Below are positions 45,038 through 56,570 of a stretch of 64,000 nt of DNA, one piece after another. Each line of letters begins with the position of its first letter. Within the stretch, counting starts at the first letter, position 1. The translations under genes and the position numbers were made by a program. The DNA lies in contig JAGNEZ010000016.1 in NCBI GenBank assembly GCA_018003015.1, forward strand, positions 49,356 to 113,355, in the 5' to 3' direction. The DNA comes from Phycisphaerae bacterium. Its GTDB lineage: Bacteria > Planctomycetota > Phycisphaerae > UBA1845 > PWPN01. The notes under the pieces were generated by a model. It was not told the origin of the DNA and did no database searches. It saw only the letters and a list, made by a program, of their open reading frames with translations.

Positions 45038-45053
45038 GGTTTCGCTACAGGAG

Positions 45054-45839
45054 TCAAGACACGGCGCGAAGGTCGGGGCCGCTCTCCTCGGTGGTCAATC
45101 TCAGGAAAACGCTCTCCAGGGTCTCGCTGCGACCTCCCAGCGGGCGCAGCTCGGACAAGGTACCCATGGCGACGACGCGGCCATGGTGGATAATCCCGAT
45201 CCGATCCGCCACCGCCTCGGCCACCTCCAGCGTGTGGGTACTCATGAAGACCGTCCGCCCGGCCTGGGTCATCTCTCGCATCAGGTCCTTGACGGTTCGC
45301 ACCGTCTTGGGATCAAGTCCTACCAGCGGCTCGTCGATCACCAGCACGCGAGGCTGATGCAGCAGGGCCGCGGCAATCACCGTTCGCTGCTTCATGCCGT
45401 GCGAGTAGCTCTCCGTGAGCTGATCGAGGAAATCAGCCATCTCCAATCGTTCGATCAACTCGCCCGAACGTTGGGTGTACGTCTCGCGGCTCAGACCATA
45501 CATCCGGCCCACGAAATCCAGGAACTCACGGCCTGTCAGTTTCTCGTAAAGGAACGGTTGGTCGGGCACATAGGCGAGCTGAGCCTTGGCCAGGCGGCCA
45601 TCGCGACCCATTGGATACCCGCAGACGAACACGCTGCCCGACGTCGGAGTAAGCAGACCGGCGATCAGCTTGATTGTCGTCGTCTTGCCAGCCCCGTTTG
45701 GCCCGAGGAAGGCGAACAACTCGCCTGCCTGAACCTCCAAGGTCAGGTTCTCGAGAGCAGTGAACTCACCGAAGCATTTGCGAACGCTCTCCAGGCGAAT
45801 CGTGGCGTCAGTTGCGGCACACTCAGTCTTACCGGTCAT
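45054..45839 (-). CDS. ABC transporter ATP-binding protein
   Basis: A 261-residue ATPase with Walker A GPNGAGKTT (46-54), Q-loop region YVPDQPFLYEKLTG, a degenerate signature YSHGMKQR (144-151 in place of LSGGQ), Walker B VLVIDEP (165-171) and switch His in STHTLEV. The YSHGM form is usual in the CcmA/NatA group of exporters. AGGAG precedes the ATG by 6 bases. It overlaps the gene before it by 11 bases and is followed by the permease, so the three are translated together. Confidence 0.93.
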   Translation of the reverse strand: MTGKTECAATDATIRLESVRKCFGEFTALENLTLEVQAGELFAFLGPNGAGKTTTIKLIAGLLTPTSGSVFVCGYPMGRDGRLAKAQLAYVPDQPFLYEKLTGREFLDFVGRMYGLSRETYTQRSGELIERLEMADFLDQLTESYSHGMKQRTVIAAALLHQPRVLVIDEPLVGLDPKTVRTVKDLMREMTQAGRTVFMSTHTLEVAEAVADRIGIIHHGRVVAMGTLSELRPLGGRSETLESVFLRLTTEESGPDLRAVS

Positions 45840-46680
45840 TGTCGCTCCTGGCTGGAACGTCTCTGATCGCCTTCAATCGAAGGTTCTCCCGATACTCTTC
45901 CTCGCAGATTCGCACCACTCCAAGGCCGGGCAGTTCCACTTCCTGCTTGCGAACGCACCCGAGTTTGTCAACCCAGGCTTTGGTCTTGTCCGGAGACGTC
46001 TCGACGACGAAGCACTCGATCTCTCCATCCTGTACGCTGATGATTTCGGTTCCCGTCACCCGGGCGATGATCGACTTGAACTGGGTCTTACCCCTCAAGG
46101 CTGCAGCCAGGGGGTCAAGAATCTGCATGCGCCAGGACTGGCCGACGGAAAGTGACGGCAAATAAGCCACCGGACGAAGGGAATCGCCGATGAGCCGACT
46201 GGCTGAGACGTCCAGGTTCGCCTCTTTGTGAATTGCGCCGAAGTGCAGCTCGCAGGGGAAGTAGATCCCGAGGCGCTCGCCGTGAACCCAGATCTGCATG
46301 CCTGGCCCTCTCCGCACGCCTGGCAGCCGGACGCCGTAGACCCAGAGGTTGAATGCTTCGAGCGTTCCGCTGCTGTCGAACTTGCTGTTGGTCTCGATCC
46401 GGATGCCGTTGACCAATGGCCGGCATTCGATGAACACCGTTCCCTGCACGGTTGTCGTGGTCGCGCTCGCCTCGACCTTGCCCCATGCCGTGCCAATCCG
46501 CGTACCGTCGCCTAGGAAAATGCCGTATTGCTGCTCCTGCAGACCGAGTGGGGCGATCAGGTCTGGGCGGAGGGGAGGGGCGTTCTGGGCGGTCCAGGAA
46601 GGCAGGACATCGCGAACGAATAGGGCGGCCATCGCGCTGAGCCAAAGCACGAAAACGGCGGCGGTGAACAGGCGGTGCAT
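45829..46680 (-). CDS. Exported or membrane-anchored protein of an ABC exporter operon
   Basis: A 283-residue protein with an N-terminal hydrophobic anchor (LFTAAVFVLWLSAMAALFV) and a beta-rich soluble part (YGIFLGDGTRIGTAWGKVEA, LEAFNLWVYGVRLPG, MQIWVHGERLGIYF). The layout is reminiscent of DUF3108-type periplasmic proteins, but this was not confirmed. It is the first gene of the operon with an ABC ATPase and permease, so it may be a periplasmic partner of that exporter. Confidence 0.65.
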   Translation of the reverse strand: MHRLFTAAVFVLWLSAMAALFVRDVLPSWTAQNAPPLRPDLIAPLGLQEQQYGIFLGDGTRIGTAWGKVEASATTTTVQGTVFIECRPLVNGIRIETNSKFDSSGTLEAFNLWVYGVRLPGVRRGPGMQIWVHGERLGIYFPCELHFGAIHKEANLDVSASRLIGDSLRPVAYLPSLSVGQSWRMQILDPLAAALRGKTQFKSIIARVTGTEIISVQDGEIECFVVETSPDKTKAWVDKLGCVRKQEVELPGLGVVRICEEEYRENLRLKAIRDVPARSDNDR

Positions 46681-47025
46681 CGAGGCTCTCGGGGCCAGGA
46701 ACCAGGGCCGGCCATCACCTGTGGACCGACCTTCACGCTTGGTCCATTCTACCCTATGCCCCGGTGGCCGACAATCGTGGTCCCCGCATCGACGCCGTGA
46801 GCCCGTGGAGACGGCGGAAGCCGCCTGCCCGTCGTTCAGCCCTGCCGGTCCTCCCGAGGGTCACTGATACCGGCTCCGCGTCGAACGTGCTTCCTGGTGT
46901 GTAGGACGGGCACGCGGCATGAGTGCAGAAACCGAACGTCCCGGAAGTCCATGCATGATCGGGTCTTAGCTTGCCCTGCCCTGTTCCTGCTGACGTTCGA
47001 CTCCGCTTAGGTTAATCTTCGCATC
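46681..47025. other. Divergent intergenic region
   Basis: A 345-base space between the ABC operon (minus) and the fused permease/synthase gene (plus). No clear promoter, hairpin or ORF was found. Confidence 0.5.
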
Positions 47026-49404
47026 ATGACGCTGCTTTACGCTGCCACGCTATTCACCAGTGCCGCCCTGCTTTTCTCGCTGGAGCCGATGGTTGGCAAG
47101 ATGGTTCTGCCCGCGTTGGGTGGAACGCCGGCCGTATGGAACACCTGCATGGTGTTCTTCCAAACCGCCCTACTGGCTGGCTACGCCTACGCGCATGGAA
47201 TCGGCGGCCGGTTTGGACTCCGAGGACAGGCGAGCGTTCACGTCGGTCTGCTCCTGCTTGGGCTGGTGGCCCTGCCGATCACCCTTGCCGCCGGAAACAC
47301 GCCGGTCGATCAGGAAAACCCGGTATTCTGGCTCCTGGGTCGGCTCGCATTATCCGTCGGGCTGCCGTTCCTCGCGATTGCGGGCACGGCCCCGCTTCTC
47401 CAGAAGTGGTTCGCGCAAGCGCAGGGTGTTGAGGGTATTGGGAGACAGGATCCCTACTTCCTCTACGCGGCCAGCAACGCGGGCAGCCTGGCCGCCCTGC
47501 TGGCCTATCCCCTGCTTGTGGAGCGGCTCCTCGATCTCGATACCCAGGCTCGCGTCTGGGCCTGTGGCTACGTGGGTCTGATCATCCTGATTGTGGTCTG
47601 CGGAGGGGCCGTGTGGATAACGAGAGGCCTCGAGAGGCGAGGGCCCACGAACCCAGAGGGGGAGGGAGAGCCTCGGCACGGCGGTCGACGGTCAAGGCGG
47701 CGAGCCGGCGGAAGCGTGGTTACCCCGCCGTCGAGGCAGTACAAGAGCACGACAAACCGGGAACTCGAGCCGGTCTCAGGCCAGGCACTCACGGCGGTCG
47801 TTGACGCCAGACGGCGGGTTTGGTGGGTGGTGCTGGCCGCCGTGCCATCCAGCCTCATGCTTGGGGTAACGACCCACATCACCACGAACGTAGCGGCCAT
47901 GCCCCTGCTGTGGGTCCTGCCTTTGGCAGCCTACTTGCTGACCTTCATCCTCTGCTTTGCGCGCCGGGAGAGGATCTCGGTTGAGATGGCGTCCAAGTGG
48001 TTCCCGTTCATCGCCCTGCTGGTTGCCCCACTCTACTTTCTGCCCGTGCCGTTCCCGGAGATGGAATGGCAGTTCATGGGTGCTCACCTGATCATGTTCT
48101 TCCTGGGAGGGGTTATCTGCCACGGGCGTCTGGCCCGCAATCGCCCGGATCCGCGCCACCTCACCGAGTACTACCTTTGGATCAGCCTTGGTGGCGCACT
48201 TGGCGGGGTGTTCAACTCACTGCTTGCTCCGTTGATCTTCACACGGGTCGTCGAGTACCCCGTGGTGGTCTGCCTGGTCTGCCTTCTCCGGCCCAAACCG
48301 GCCACATCCACTCCCCGGGAGCGATGGCTCGACTTTCTGCTACCCTGTGCGGTCGCTGTTCTGGCCGGTGGGGCCGCCCTCGCGGTGGACAAAACGGACG
48401 CCCGGAGTTCCGTTCTGGGACTTCTCATCGTATTCGCCGTGACCATGCTGTGCGGAGTGATCTTCCATCGGCGATCACTGAGGTTCTGCCTCACTTACGC
48501 GGCATCGCTTATGGCCATGGGGCTCTATGCACGCCAGCAGGAGGGCGATCTGCTGCACGTCGAGCGTAACTTCTTCGGTGTGAAGCGGGTGCTGACCACC
48601 AGGATCGAGGTTCCGGTCGGCACGACCGCCGCCGGTGCCATGAACGCGCTTTACCACGGCACCACACTCCATGGAGTCCAGTTCCGTGACACCGACTTTG
48701 ACGCCGAGCCTTTGGCCTACTACCACCGGGGTGGTCCGATCGCCGACCTGTTCAGCGGGATCGTCGGATCCGAACCGGGCAGGCGCATCGGAGCGGTCGG
48801 ACTCGGTGCCGGCGCAGTGGCGGCCTACACGCGCGCGGGGCAACGCATCGATTTCTACGAGATCGACCCCGGCGTTGCCAGGATCGCGAGCAACCCGAAG
48901 TATTTCGCGTACTTGTCTGCCTGCCGTGGTGATCTCCACGTCATCCTCGGCGACGGGCGGCTCAAGCTCGCCGGTGTGGCCGACGGCACCTATGCCCTGC
49001 TCCTGCTGGACGCCTATAGCTCGGACGCGATTCCCACCCACATGCTTTCCCGCGAGGCCTTGCGTGTCTACCTCGCGAAACTGGATCCGCACGGAGCCAT
49101 CGCCTTTCACATCACCAACCGGTTCATGAACCTGGCGCCCTTGTTGGCGAATCTTGCGAAAGACGCCGGACTGGTCTGCCGTGTGCGTTCTGAACAATGG
49201 ACGCTGACCCAGATTGAGGAGGGCCAGAAACGCGGCTACTTCCCAGCCGACGTGGCGGTGATGGCCCGGCGAGAGGAAGACCTCGGCGTTCTGGCGGCAG
49301 ACAAGCGCTGGCAACCCGCGAAAGAGGATCCGAAGCTGCCGATCTGGACCGACCGGTACTCGGATGTCGTGGGACTCGTCCTGCGAGGCCAGCGGATACC
49401 GTAG
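47026..49404 (+). CDS. Fused membrane / spermidine synthase-like protein
   Basis: A 792-residue protein. The N-terminal two thirds has many transmembrane segments, opening with LYAATLFTSAALLFSLEPMVGK, typical of the fused 'MFS transporter/spermidine synthase' proteins of many environmental bacteria. The C-terminal third is a class I methyltransferase fold as in spermidine synthases: IGAVGLGAGAVAAYTR, then FYEIDPGVARIA and LLLLDAYSSDAIPTHMLS. About 60 hydrophilic, Arg-rich residues (about 200-260) split the membrane part. Whether the family makes polyamines is not established. No clear ribosome site precedes the ATG. Confidence 0.85.
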   Translation: MTLLYAATLFTSAALLFSLEPMVGKMVLPALGGTPAVWNTCMVFFQTALLAGYAYAHGIGGRFGLRGQASVHVGLLLLGLVALPITLAAGNTPVDQENPVFWLLGRLALSVGLPFLAIAGTAPLLQKWFAQAQGVEGIGRQDPYFLYAASNAGSLAALLAYPLLVERLLDLDTQARVWACGYVGLIILIVVCGGAVWITRGLERRGPTNPEGEGEPRHGGRRSRRRAGGSVVTPPSRQYKSTTNRELEPVSGQALTAVVDARRRVWWVVLAAVPSSLMLGVTTHITTNVAAMPLLWVLPLAAYLLTFILCFARRERISVEMASKWFPFIALLVAPLYFLPVPFPEMEWQFMGAHLIMFFLGGVICHGRLARNRPDPRHLTEYYLWISLGGALGGVFNSLLAPLIFTRVVEYPVVVCLVCLLRPKPATSTPRERWLDFLLPCAVAVLAGGAALAVDKTDARSSVLGLLIVFAVTMLCGVIFHRRSLRFCLTYAASLMAMGLYARQQEGDLLHVERNFFGVKRVLTTRIEVPVGTTAAGAMNALYHGTTLHGVQFRDTDFDAEPLAYYHRGGPIADLFSGIVGSEPGRRIGAVGLGAGAVAAYTRAGQRIDFYEIDPGVARIASNPKYFAYLSACRGDLHVILGDGRLKLAGVADGTYALLLLDAYSSDAIPTHMLSREALRVYLAKLDPHGAIAFHITNRFMNLAPLLANLAKDAGLVCRVRSEQWTLTQIEEGQKRGYFPADVAVMARREEDLGVLAADKRWQPAKEDPKLPIWTDRYSDVVGLVLRGQRIP

Positions 49405-49481
49405 CAGGACCGCAGCGGCGTATCGCCAGGCCCAAGTTCAGCGCCTTTCTCCTGAAGCAGCGTCCAGCCCTCTCGGCGACT

Positions 49482-50477
49482 TCACCCCCGCAGTCGATCC
49501 CGCAGCCGAGCGAAGGCCTGCGGGGTCAGAAGAACCTCCCCGAAGACACTGGCGACATTGTCCGCGGTCATTCGTTCAAAGTCAGCTGGACGAGGGAGAA
49601 TCAGGACTCCGGCCAGGTCGGCGGCGCCAGGGCTGATCAGGCACTGCTCGGGACCATGGCCGAAGCAGGACGGCCGGTGAGCTCGACGAGGATAGAACCA
49701 GACCAACCATCGCCCTTCGATGAACGCGGCGAACAGATTGAGCATCGGTTCCGGTCCGGCCGGATGAACCTCGCCGAGGACCTCGATGGCGTGTCTGACG
49801 GCCGCCCGAACGGACGCTTCGTCCTGCCCCATCAGGAAGACCGCAGGGCGGCGACCGGCACGACTGACGCCCAGGCGTACCGGGGAACTCCGCAGCCACT
49901 CGATCCAACTCTGGCCGCTGTCGTTCCCCTTTCGATTCAGTTCCTCGGCCAGTTCGGCCTCAAATGGGGACGCGCCGAAGGGTGAGGCTTGGACGTGCAA
50001 GTGATCAGGTGCAGACGCACCACACAGCGGCCCGTTGTAGAAGACGGTGAACCGCCCCCCGGTATCATGAGACAGGCCGAGCATCGTTGGTAGCGCGGGG
50101 ATGATCCGCTGGGGAACGTGGTTCTCGGCCACGACGGTAAAATGCGGGTCGAAGATCGGCATGGGGTTGCAGAGAACCACCCAGCCATCGCGATAGGGAA
50201 CCGACTCCTGCTCAGCCGGTCGGTTGTTGCCACAGAGGAAACAAGGACGTGCGGCCAGGGAAGCCGCGTCGACCTTGGCCCCGGCGCTCTTGACCCGGGC
50301 AGGGTTGCACTGGCCCAGGACCCGAGAACCGTTGATGTCAAACCACCGGGAAGATGATTGCCTGAGGCCATCGAGGCCGGCCTTCATCATCGGCCACCGG
50401 GCGGACTGTTGTCGCCAGAGCGCGTCCATCTGCTGGGCAAGGCTGCCCGCCGAGACACCGCCACCGCTGCAACTCAC
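49482..50477 (-). CDS. DUF4922 protein (HIT/GalT-like nucleotidyltransferase fold)
   Basis: A 331-residue protein with the hallmarks of DUF4922: CFLCGNNRPAEQ, NPMPIFDPHFTVV, VPQRI, and ASAPDHLHVQA. The HLHVQ motif resembles the HIT-type active site of galactose-1-phosphate uridylyltransferases and ADP/GDP-sugar phosphorylases, and the CxxC recalls a metal site. It starts with GTG at 50477, overlapping the stop of the glycosyltransferase gene by four bases (GTGA), so the two are translationally coupled. It probably acts on a nucleotide sugar or sugar phosphate used by that transferase; this is inferred. Confidence 0.85.
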   Translation of the reverse strand: MSCSGGGVSAGSLAQQMDALWRQQSARWPMMKAGLDGLRQSSSRWFDINGSRVLGQCNPARVKSAGAKVDAASLAARPCFLCGNNRPAEQESVPYRDGWVVLCNPMPIFDPHFTVVAENHVPQRIIPALPTMLGLSHDTGGRFTVFYNGPLCGASAPDHLHVQASPFGASPFEAELAEELNRKGNDSGQSWIEWLRSSPVRLGVSRAGRRPAVFLMGQDEASVRAAVRHAIEVLGEVHPAGPEPMLNLFAAFIEGRWLVWFYPRRAHRPSCFGHGPEQCLISPGAADLAGVLILPRPADFERMTADNVASVFGEVLLTPQAFARLRDRLRG

Positions 50478-52042
50478 GGCTTCAACCTGCCTTTGGCCAC
50501 GAACTGCTGGCGAGCCAGGATTTCCATCGTGCGGATACGGTCCTTGTAGGTATCGTGGCGATTCTTGGTTGCCAGTGGCAGATTGGCGTCAGTGTTTCCT
50601 TCCCAGCGGCGACAGAGGTAGACGGACTCGAAGATTCGCCCGATGTCGTATTCGCGGGAAATCCTCAGGCCGGCGGCATAGTCCTCGCCATAACTGACGT
50701 TGGGGAAAGGGCAGCGCCGGGCGACGCTGGTATCGAAGGCCCGAGGAGCACCCAATCCGTTGACGCGGAGCAAGTTGTTCCGACCGTTGTCGCGGGTCCA
50801 TTCCCGGTGATCGATCAGCCCGGGCGGGATTTCCTGAAGTTGGAAGTTCACCAACTGATACGAGGCGACGACCATCGCGTAGGGTCCCTCGCGCAGCTTG
50901 TCCACCACGATCTGCAACGTTCCCGGGCTCGAGTACAGGTCGTCGGAATCGAGCTGGACCGCATAGCGACCGCACCGGGCTGCCTGGATGGCCAGATTCC
51001 AGCAGCCGCCGATCTGCAGATCCGTTGTCTGAGGCACGAGGTGCACGAGGCGAGGATCCGAAGCCGCCAGCTCGTCCAAGATTCGGGTGGTACCGTCCGT
51101 CGAGTGGTTGTCGACCACGATAACGTTGAAGGGGAAGTGGGTCGCCTGGCTCAGCGCCGACCGGGCCGCGTCGGCCACCGTCTTCTCACGGTTGCGGACC
51201 GGGATGACTACGCTGGCCAGGACGGGATAGTCATCCCTGCAGGCGGGAACGGGGTCGAACTGCGGTTCGAGCCAGGCGCCGATTCTCTTGAGATGGTCGG
51301 TTACGATCCGCTCCATCTGCTCCTGGGCCTCGCGGTTGCGAGGATCGACGTAGTCGAACTGCTGTTGGCCTGTAGGCCGGTGTTCCAGGCGGCGACAGGT
51401 GTAGAGGCACTCGGGAACACGAAGGGGCAGGGCCGCGACGGATAGACGGAGCCGCAGATCGTAGAGTGCTCCGCAGTTCGAGTCGCTCAAGGGACCGAAA
51501 CGCTGCTCGGCCAGCCGGATCGCATCCAGGCTGAGGGCGATCATGGGGCCGAAATCGAAGCCATCGCGTACGCTGCCGAGCTGGTAGTCGATGGTGGTGT
51601 GCTCGACTATGCCTTCGGCGGCATCCTCGAGGTAGTGGCAGTAGACGAACGGTGAGCCGGTCTCCACCAGGACGTTCGCCAGCCGGTGGAGGCCCGATTC
51701 ACCGATAGCCACACCGGCGTCGCCGTTGACACAAAACAGGACCTCACCGGCCGCCTCGAGGAGGACCTCGCGCCAGACCTCTCCGCTGAAGGGTTGCCCA
51801 GTCGTGATCCGGACCCAGCGAACGCCATCTTCCGGCAAGCGGTCGTGGCCGGCGGGCCCGACCAGAATAGCCCGGCTGACTCCCGCCTGCCGCCAGGCGG
51901 CCGAAGAGGTCTTAAGCCACTCGACCGGCGTGCGGCCGGTGTACGGAATCACAAGCGTGCTCGCAGCCAAAGGACTCAGCCTTTCCGGGATTCTCACCCC
52001 GTCGGGACCGATCCTACGGGACAGACCGGCCAGACACACCAC
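50474..52042 (-). CDS. GT2 glycosyltransferase with extra N-terminal GT-A-like region
   Basis: A 522-residue protein. Residues ~275-500 are a family 2 glycosyltransferase: ASVVIPVRNREKTVADA, NVIVVDNHSTDGT, the metal-binding AVQLDSDDLY, and a later GEDYAAGLRISRE as catalytic region. The first ~230 residues look like a second, worn GT-A fold (STLVIPYTGRTPVEWL, GEVLFCVNGDAG). No good ribosome site marks the annotated GTG, so the true start could be slightly downstream. It is cotranscribed with the DUF4922 gene. Confidence 0.85.
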   Translation of the reverse strand: MVCLAGLSRRIGPDGVRIPERLSPLAASTLVIPYTGRTPVEWLKTSSAAWRQAGVSRAILVGPAGHDRLPEDGVRWVRITTGQPFSGEVWREVLLEAAGEVLFCVNGDAGVAIGESGLHRLANVLVETGSPFVYCHYLEDAAEGIVEHTTIDYQLGSVRDGFDFGPMIALSLDAIRLAEQRFGPLSDSNCGALYDLRLRLSVAALPLRVPECLYTCRRLEHRPTGQQQFDYVDPRNREAQEQMERIVTDHLKRIGAWLEPQFDPVPACRDDYPVLASVVIPVRNREKTVADAARSALSQATHFPFNVIVVDNHSTDGTTRILDELAASDPRLVHLVPQTTDLQIGGCWNLAIQAARCGRYAVQLDSDDLYSSPGTLQIVVDKLREGPYAMVVASYQLVNFQLQEIPPGLIDHREWTRDNGRNNLLRVNGLGAPRAFDTSVARRCPFPNVSYGEDYAAGLRISREYDIGRIFESVYLCRRWEGNTDANLPLATKNRHDTYKDRIRTMEILARQQFVAKGRLKP

Positions 52043-52264
52043 TCACACAAGTCGCTCGGCATCCAGGCGGAATCGCCTGCCGTTCGCGCGCGGAACGGCT
52101 CAGGATGCATCATGATAACCGAGGGCGGCCGGTGGTCCAACAGGGCTTTTCTCCCCAGGGAATGCTTGTTGGCGGATTCGTTTTCGACTAGTCTAGGTGA
52201 TTCGTACCCCCGTTGGTATCCTGGTGGATTGCCAGCCGGGGGTGCCCGCGTGGGAGAGGACATC

Positions 52265-52774
52265 ATGGACGTGCCTCGATTGACCACTGAACGGACTCAT
52301 CGGCGGAGCAGACTGGCCCGAAGTTCGTGGGCGGCAGCAGGCATGCTGCTGGCGGGGCTGGCTACAAGCGGCTGCCTGGAGAGCCAGGACATCGGCAAGC
52401 CGAGCCGGCGTCTCAGCCCGCAGAGCAGGACCTACTTAGCGGGGATCCCTCTTCCGGCCGGATTCAAGCTGGTGGACAAGCTCTCCGATGACCAGGCGTC
52501 CGGCGGCATGCGGATGGCCCGGCACACGTACGCCGGCTCCGCTGAGGCTCGGGCGGTGAGCGATTTCTACGTCGAGCAGATGCCACTTCACGGCTGGACG
52601 CTCGTGAGTCGCATGACCGTCAAAGGACCGATGAACCTCCGGTTTGAGAACAAGGACGAGTCCGCGACGATTGACATCCGGCCCGGCTCGTTCGGCCGGG
52701 TTTCGGTTCAAGTGTATGTGATGCCCTTTAGTCGGAGTTCAACGGAGCAGCCAAGCAGGCGACCGGTACCATGA
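52265..52774 (+). CDS. Small lipoprotein of unknown function
   Basis: A 169-residue protein read from the ATG at 52265, behind GGGAGAGGA; the frame is open much further upstream, but that part opposes the glycosyltransferase gene. A basic start and a hydrophobic span end in ATSGC, a lipobox. The mature part (GFKLVDKLSDD, VSDFYVEQMPLHGWTLVSRM, LRFENKDESATIDIRP) looks like a small alpha/beta domain seen in unnamed planctomycete lipoproteins. It overlaps the next gene by four bases (ATGA), so the two are coupled. Confidence 0.75.
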   Translation: MDVPRLTTERTHRRSRLARSSWAAAGMLLAGLATSGCLESQDIGKPSRRLSPQSRTYLAGIPLPAGFKLVDKLSDDQASGGMRMARHTYAGSAEARAVSDFYVEQMPLHGWTLVSRMTVKGPMNLRFENKDESATIDIRPGSFGRVSVQVYVMPFSRSSTEQPSRRPVP

Positions 52775-53550
52775 AGAAAGCACGACGACAGGAACTCAGA
52801 ACCAACGAGCTCAGCATCTACCTGCAGCAGATCTACGATGCCGCGGCCCGCCACGCCAACTACGTGATCGGCGGAGCGGTGGCGGTCGTCGCCATTCTGA
52901 TCATTGGTTTCCTGATTCAGAGTAACAGGCAGGCGGCTCGCCAGAGCGCCTGGAGCGACTACTACAGTTTGCGGGACAAGAGCCAGCAGTACCTGGGCGA
53001 CAAGCCCGACCAGCAAGACAGCTTCATCAACGAAGTCCGCACGCTGGCGGAGCGGCACAAGTCTGACCGCGAGCTCGGGCCGCGCGTGATGGAGCTGGAA
53101 GTCGACGTCGCCTACATCCAGGCCATGAATACCAGCCCCATTACCGAACGACCCAAGCGGCTGACGCTGCTCAAGCAGGCCAAAACCGCCGCCACGCAGA
53201 TCCTGGACCGCTATGCTTCGCAACCCGAGGTTGCCCACCGGAGCCGAATGACCCTCGCCGCGATCGAGGAGTCTCTTCTCCTGATGGGTGAAGGCAGCCT
53301 GGAGACGACCCGGAAGCTGTACCAATCCGTGTTGGACGCAGGTCCGAATGTGTTCGTGCCTGAAGCCAAGAAGCAGCTTGAGAGCCTCACCGACCGGACG
53401 GCGCGACTCGAGCTGGTGGCTACTCGCCCCGCGGAGCCGCCAGCTCCGCAACCGGCCTCGGTACCCTCGCTGCCCGAGCCGTCCCCAGCGGCTCCTGGCA
53501 CACCGGCTTCTGCGCCAGCGGCCACCCCTGCTACCGTGCCCGCGCAGTAG
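52771..53550 (+). CDS. Membrane-anchored TPR-like protein (YfgM-like plan)
   Basis: A 259-residue protein with a basic N-terminus, one transmembrane segment (YVIGGAVAVVAILIIGFLI, about 31-49) and a helical periplasmic part with TPR-like pairs (AAIEESLLLMGEGSLETTRK, PEAKKQLESL). It ends in ~45 Pro/Ala-rich, probably disordered residues. The plan resembles YfgM/TPR_21 proteins that act near the Sec or outer-membrane assembly machinery; no closer role can be given. The start overlaps the lipoprotein stop. Confidence 0.75.
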   Translation: MKKARRQELRTNELSIYLQQIYDAAARHANYVIGGAVAVVAILIIGFLIQSNRQAARQSAWSDYYSLRDKSQQYLGDKPDQQDSFINEVRTLAERHKSDRELGPRVMELEVDVAYIQAMNTSPITERPKRLTLLKQAKTAATQILDRYASQPEVAHRSRMTLAAIEESLLLMGEGSLETTRKLYQSVLDAGPNVFVPEAKKQLESLTDRTARLELVATRPAEPPAPQPASVPSLPEPSPAAPGTPASAPAATPATVPAQ

Positions 53551-53611
53551 CCTGTACGGTCGGTCTTCGCAGAGACAACCACGGAGCGGGATGCAAGGGT
53601 CAGCAGATACC

Positions 53612-54304
53612 ATGAAGACGATCGGCCTGATTGGCGGCATGAGTTGGGAATCCTCGGTCGAGTACTACCGCATTGTGAATCAAGCGGTGAGACGGCGTCT
53701 GGGCGGTCTGCATTCGGCCCAGTGCGTCATGTTCTCCTTTGACTTCACCGAGATCGTCGCTCTGCAGCGCAAGGCGGCATGGGACGAGGCCGCGAGCCGG
53801 ATGATAGAAGCGGGCAACGCGGTCAAGAAAGCCGGAGCGGACTTCATCGTGATCTGCACGAACACGATGCACAAGCTGGCCCCGGCCTTGGAGGCGGCCG
53901 TAGCCATTCCCCTGCTGCACATCGCGGATCCGACGGCCAGGGAGGCCAAGGCCAGAGGGATTCGAAAGATCGGCTTGCTGGCCACGAAGTTCACGATGGA
54001 GGAGGAGTTCTACGTCGAGCGACTGTCGCGCCTGCATGGTCTGGAAGTCCTCGTCCCCGAGAGCAGTGATCGACAGCGCGTACACGGCATCATTTTTGAT
54101 GAACTTTGCCAAGGGCGGGTGCTGAACGACTCGCGGACGAAGATGCAGGCCATCATCCAGAGTTTGGCCGACAAAGGAGCCCAGGGCATCATGCTCGGCT
54201 GTACGGAGTTGGGCCTGTTGATCAAGGACAAGGACTGCCCGTTACCCCTGTTCGACACCACTGTTCTGCACGCCGAGGCGGCGGCGGAAATGGCCATGGC
54301 GTGA
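53612..54304 (+). CDS. Aspartate/glutamate racemase family protein
   Basis: A 230-residue cofactor-independent racemase. The start KTIGLIGGMSWESS is the family entry; the two catalytic cysteines are in VICTNTMHK and MLGCTELGLL. This pattern matches the YgeA/RacX broad-range amino-acid racemases. An ATG at 53591 (behind GGAGCGGG) would add seven residues. It follows the TPR-like gene by about 60 bases. It could supply D-amino acids for peptidoglycan or other uses. Confidence 0.9.
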   Translation: MKTIGLIGGMSWESSVEYYRIVNQAVRRRLGGLHSAQCVMFSFDFTEIVALQRKAAWDEAASRMIEAGNAVKKAGADFIVICTNTMHKLAPALEAAVAIPLLHIADPTAREAKARGIRKIGLLATKFTMEEEFYVERLSRLHGLEVLVPESSDRQRVHGIIFDELCQGRVLNDSRTKMQAIIQSLADKGAQGIMLGCTELGLLIKDKDCPLPLFDTTVLHAEAAAEMAMA

Positions 54305-54353
54305 AGCGATTCTCAGCCCGGACTGGCGATTGGCCCGCTGCGTCTGTCTCTGC

Positions 54354-56396
<2,043 letters not shown>

Positions 56397-56570
56397 TCAG
56401 GGTACCAGAGCAGGACAGGGTTGAGAATAGGGGAAGGGTCTGCCTCGCGGGCCCGGAAGCTAACGGGGGAAAGCGGAGAATAGAAGACCCCCTGATTCTC
56501 AGGCGAGGCTGCCTGTCTGACGCAACCGGGACTGTAGACGACGTTCAACCGCCGGTCATCGCTTGCCGTT

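Noticed and set aside
53288..53611. Longer start for the racemase gene
   Set aside because: The extension is a shadow of the TPR-like gene in another frame, and the family starts at KTIGLIGG.
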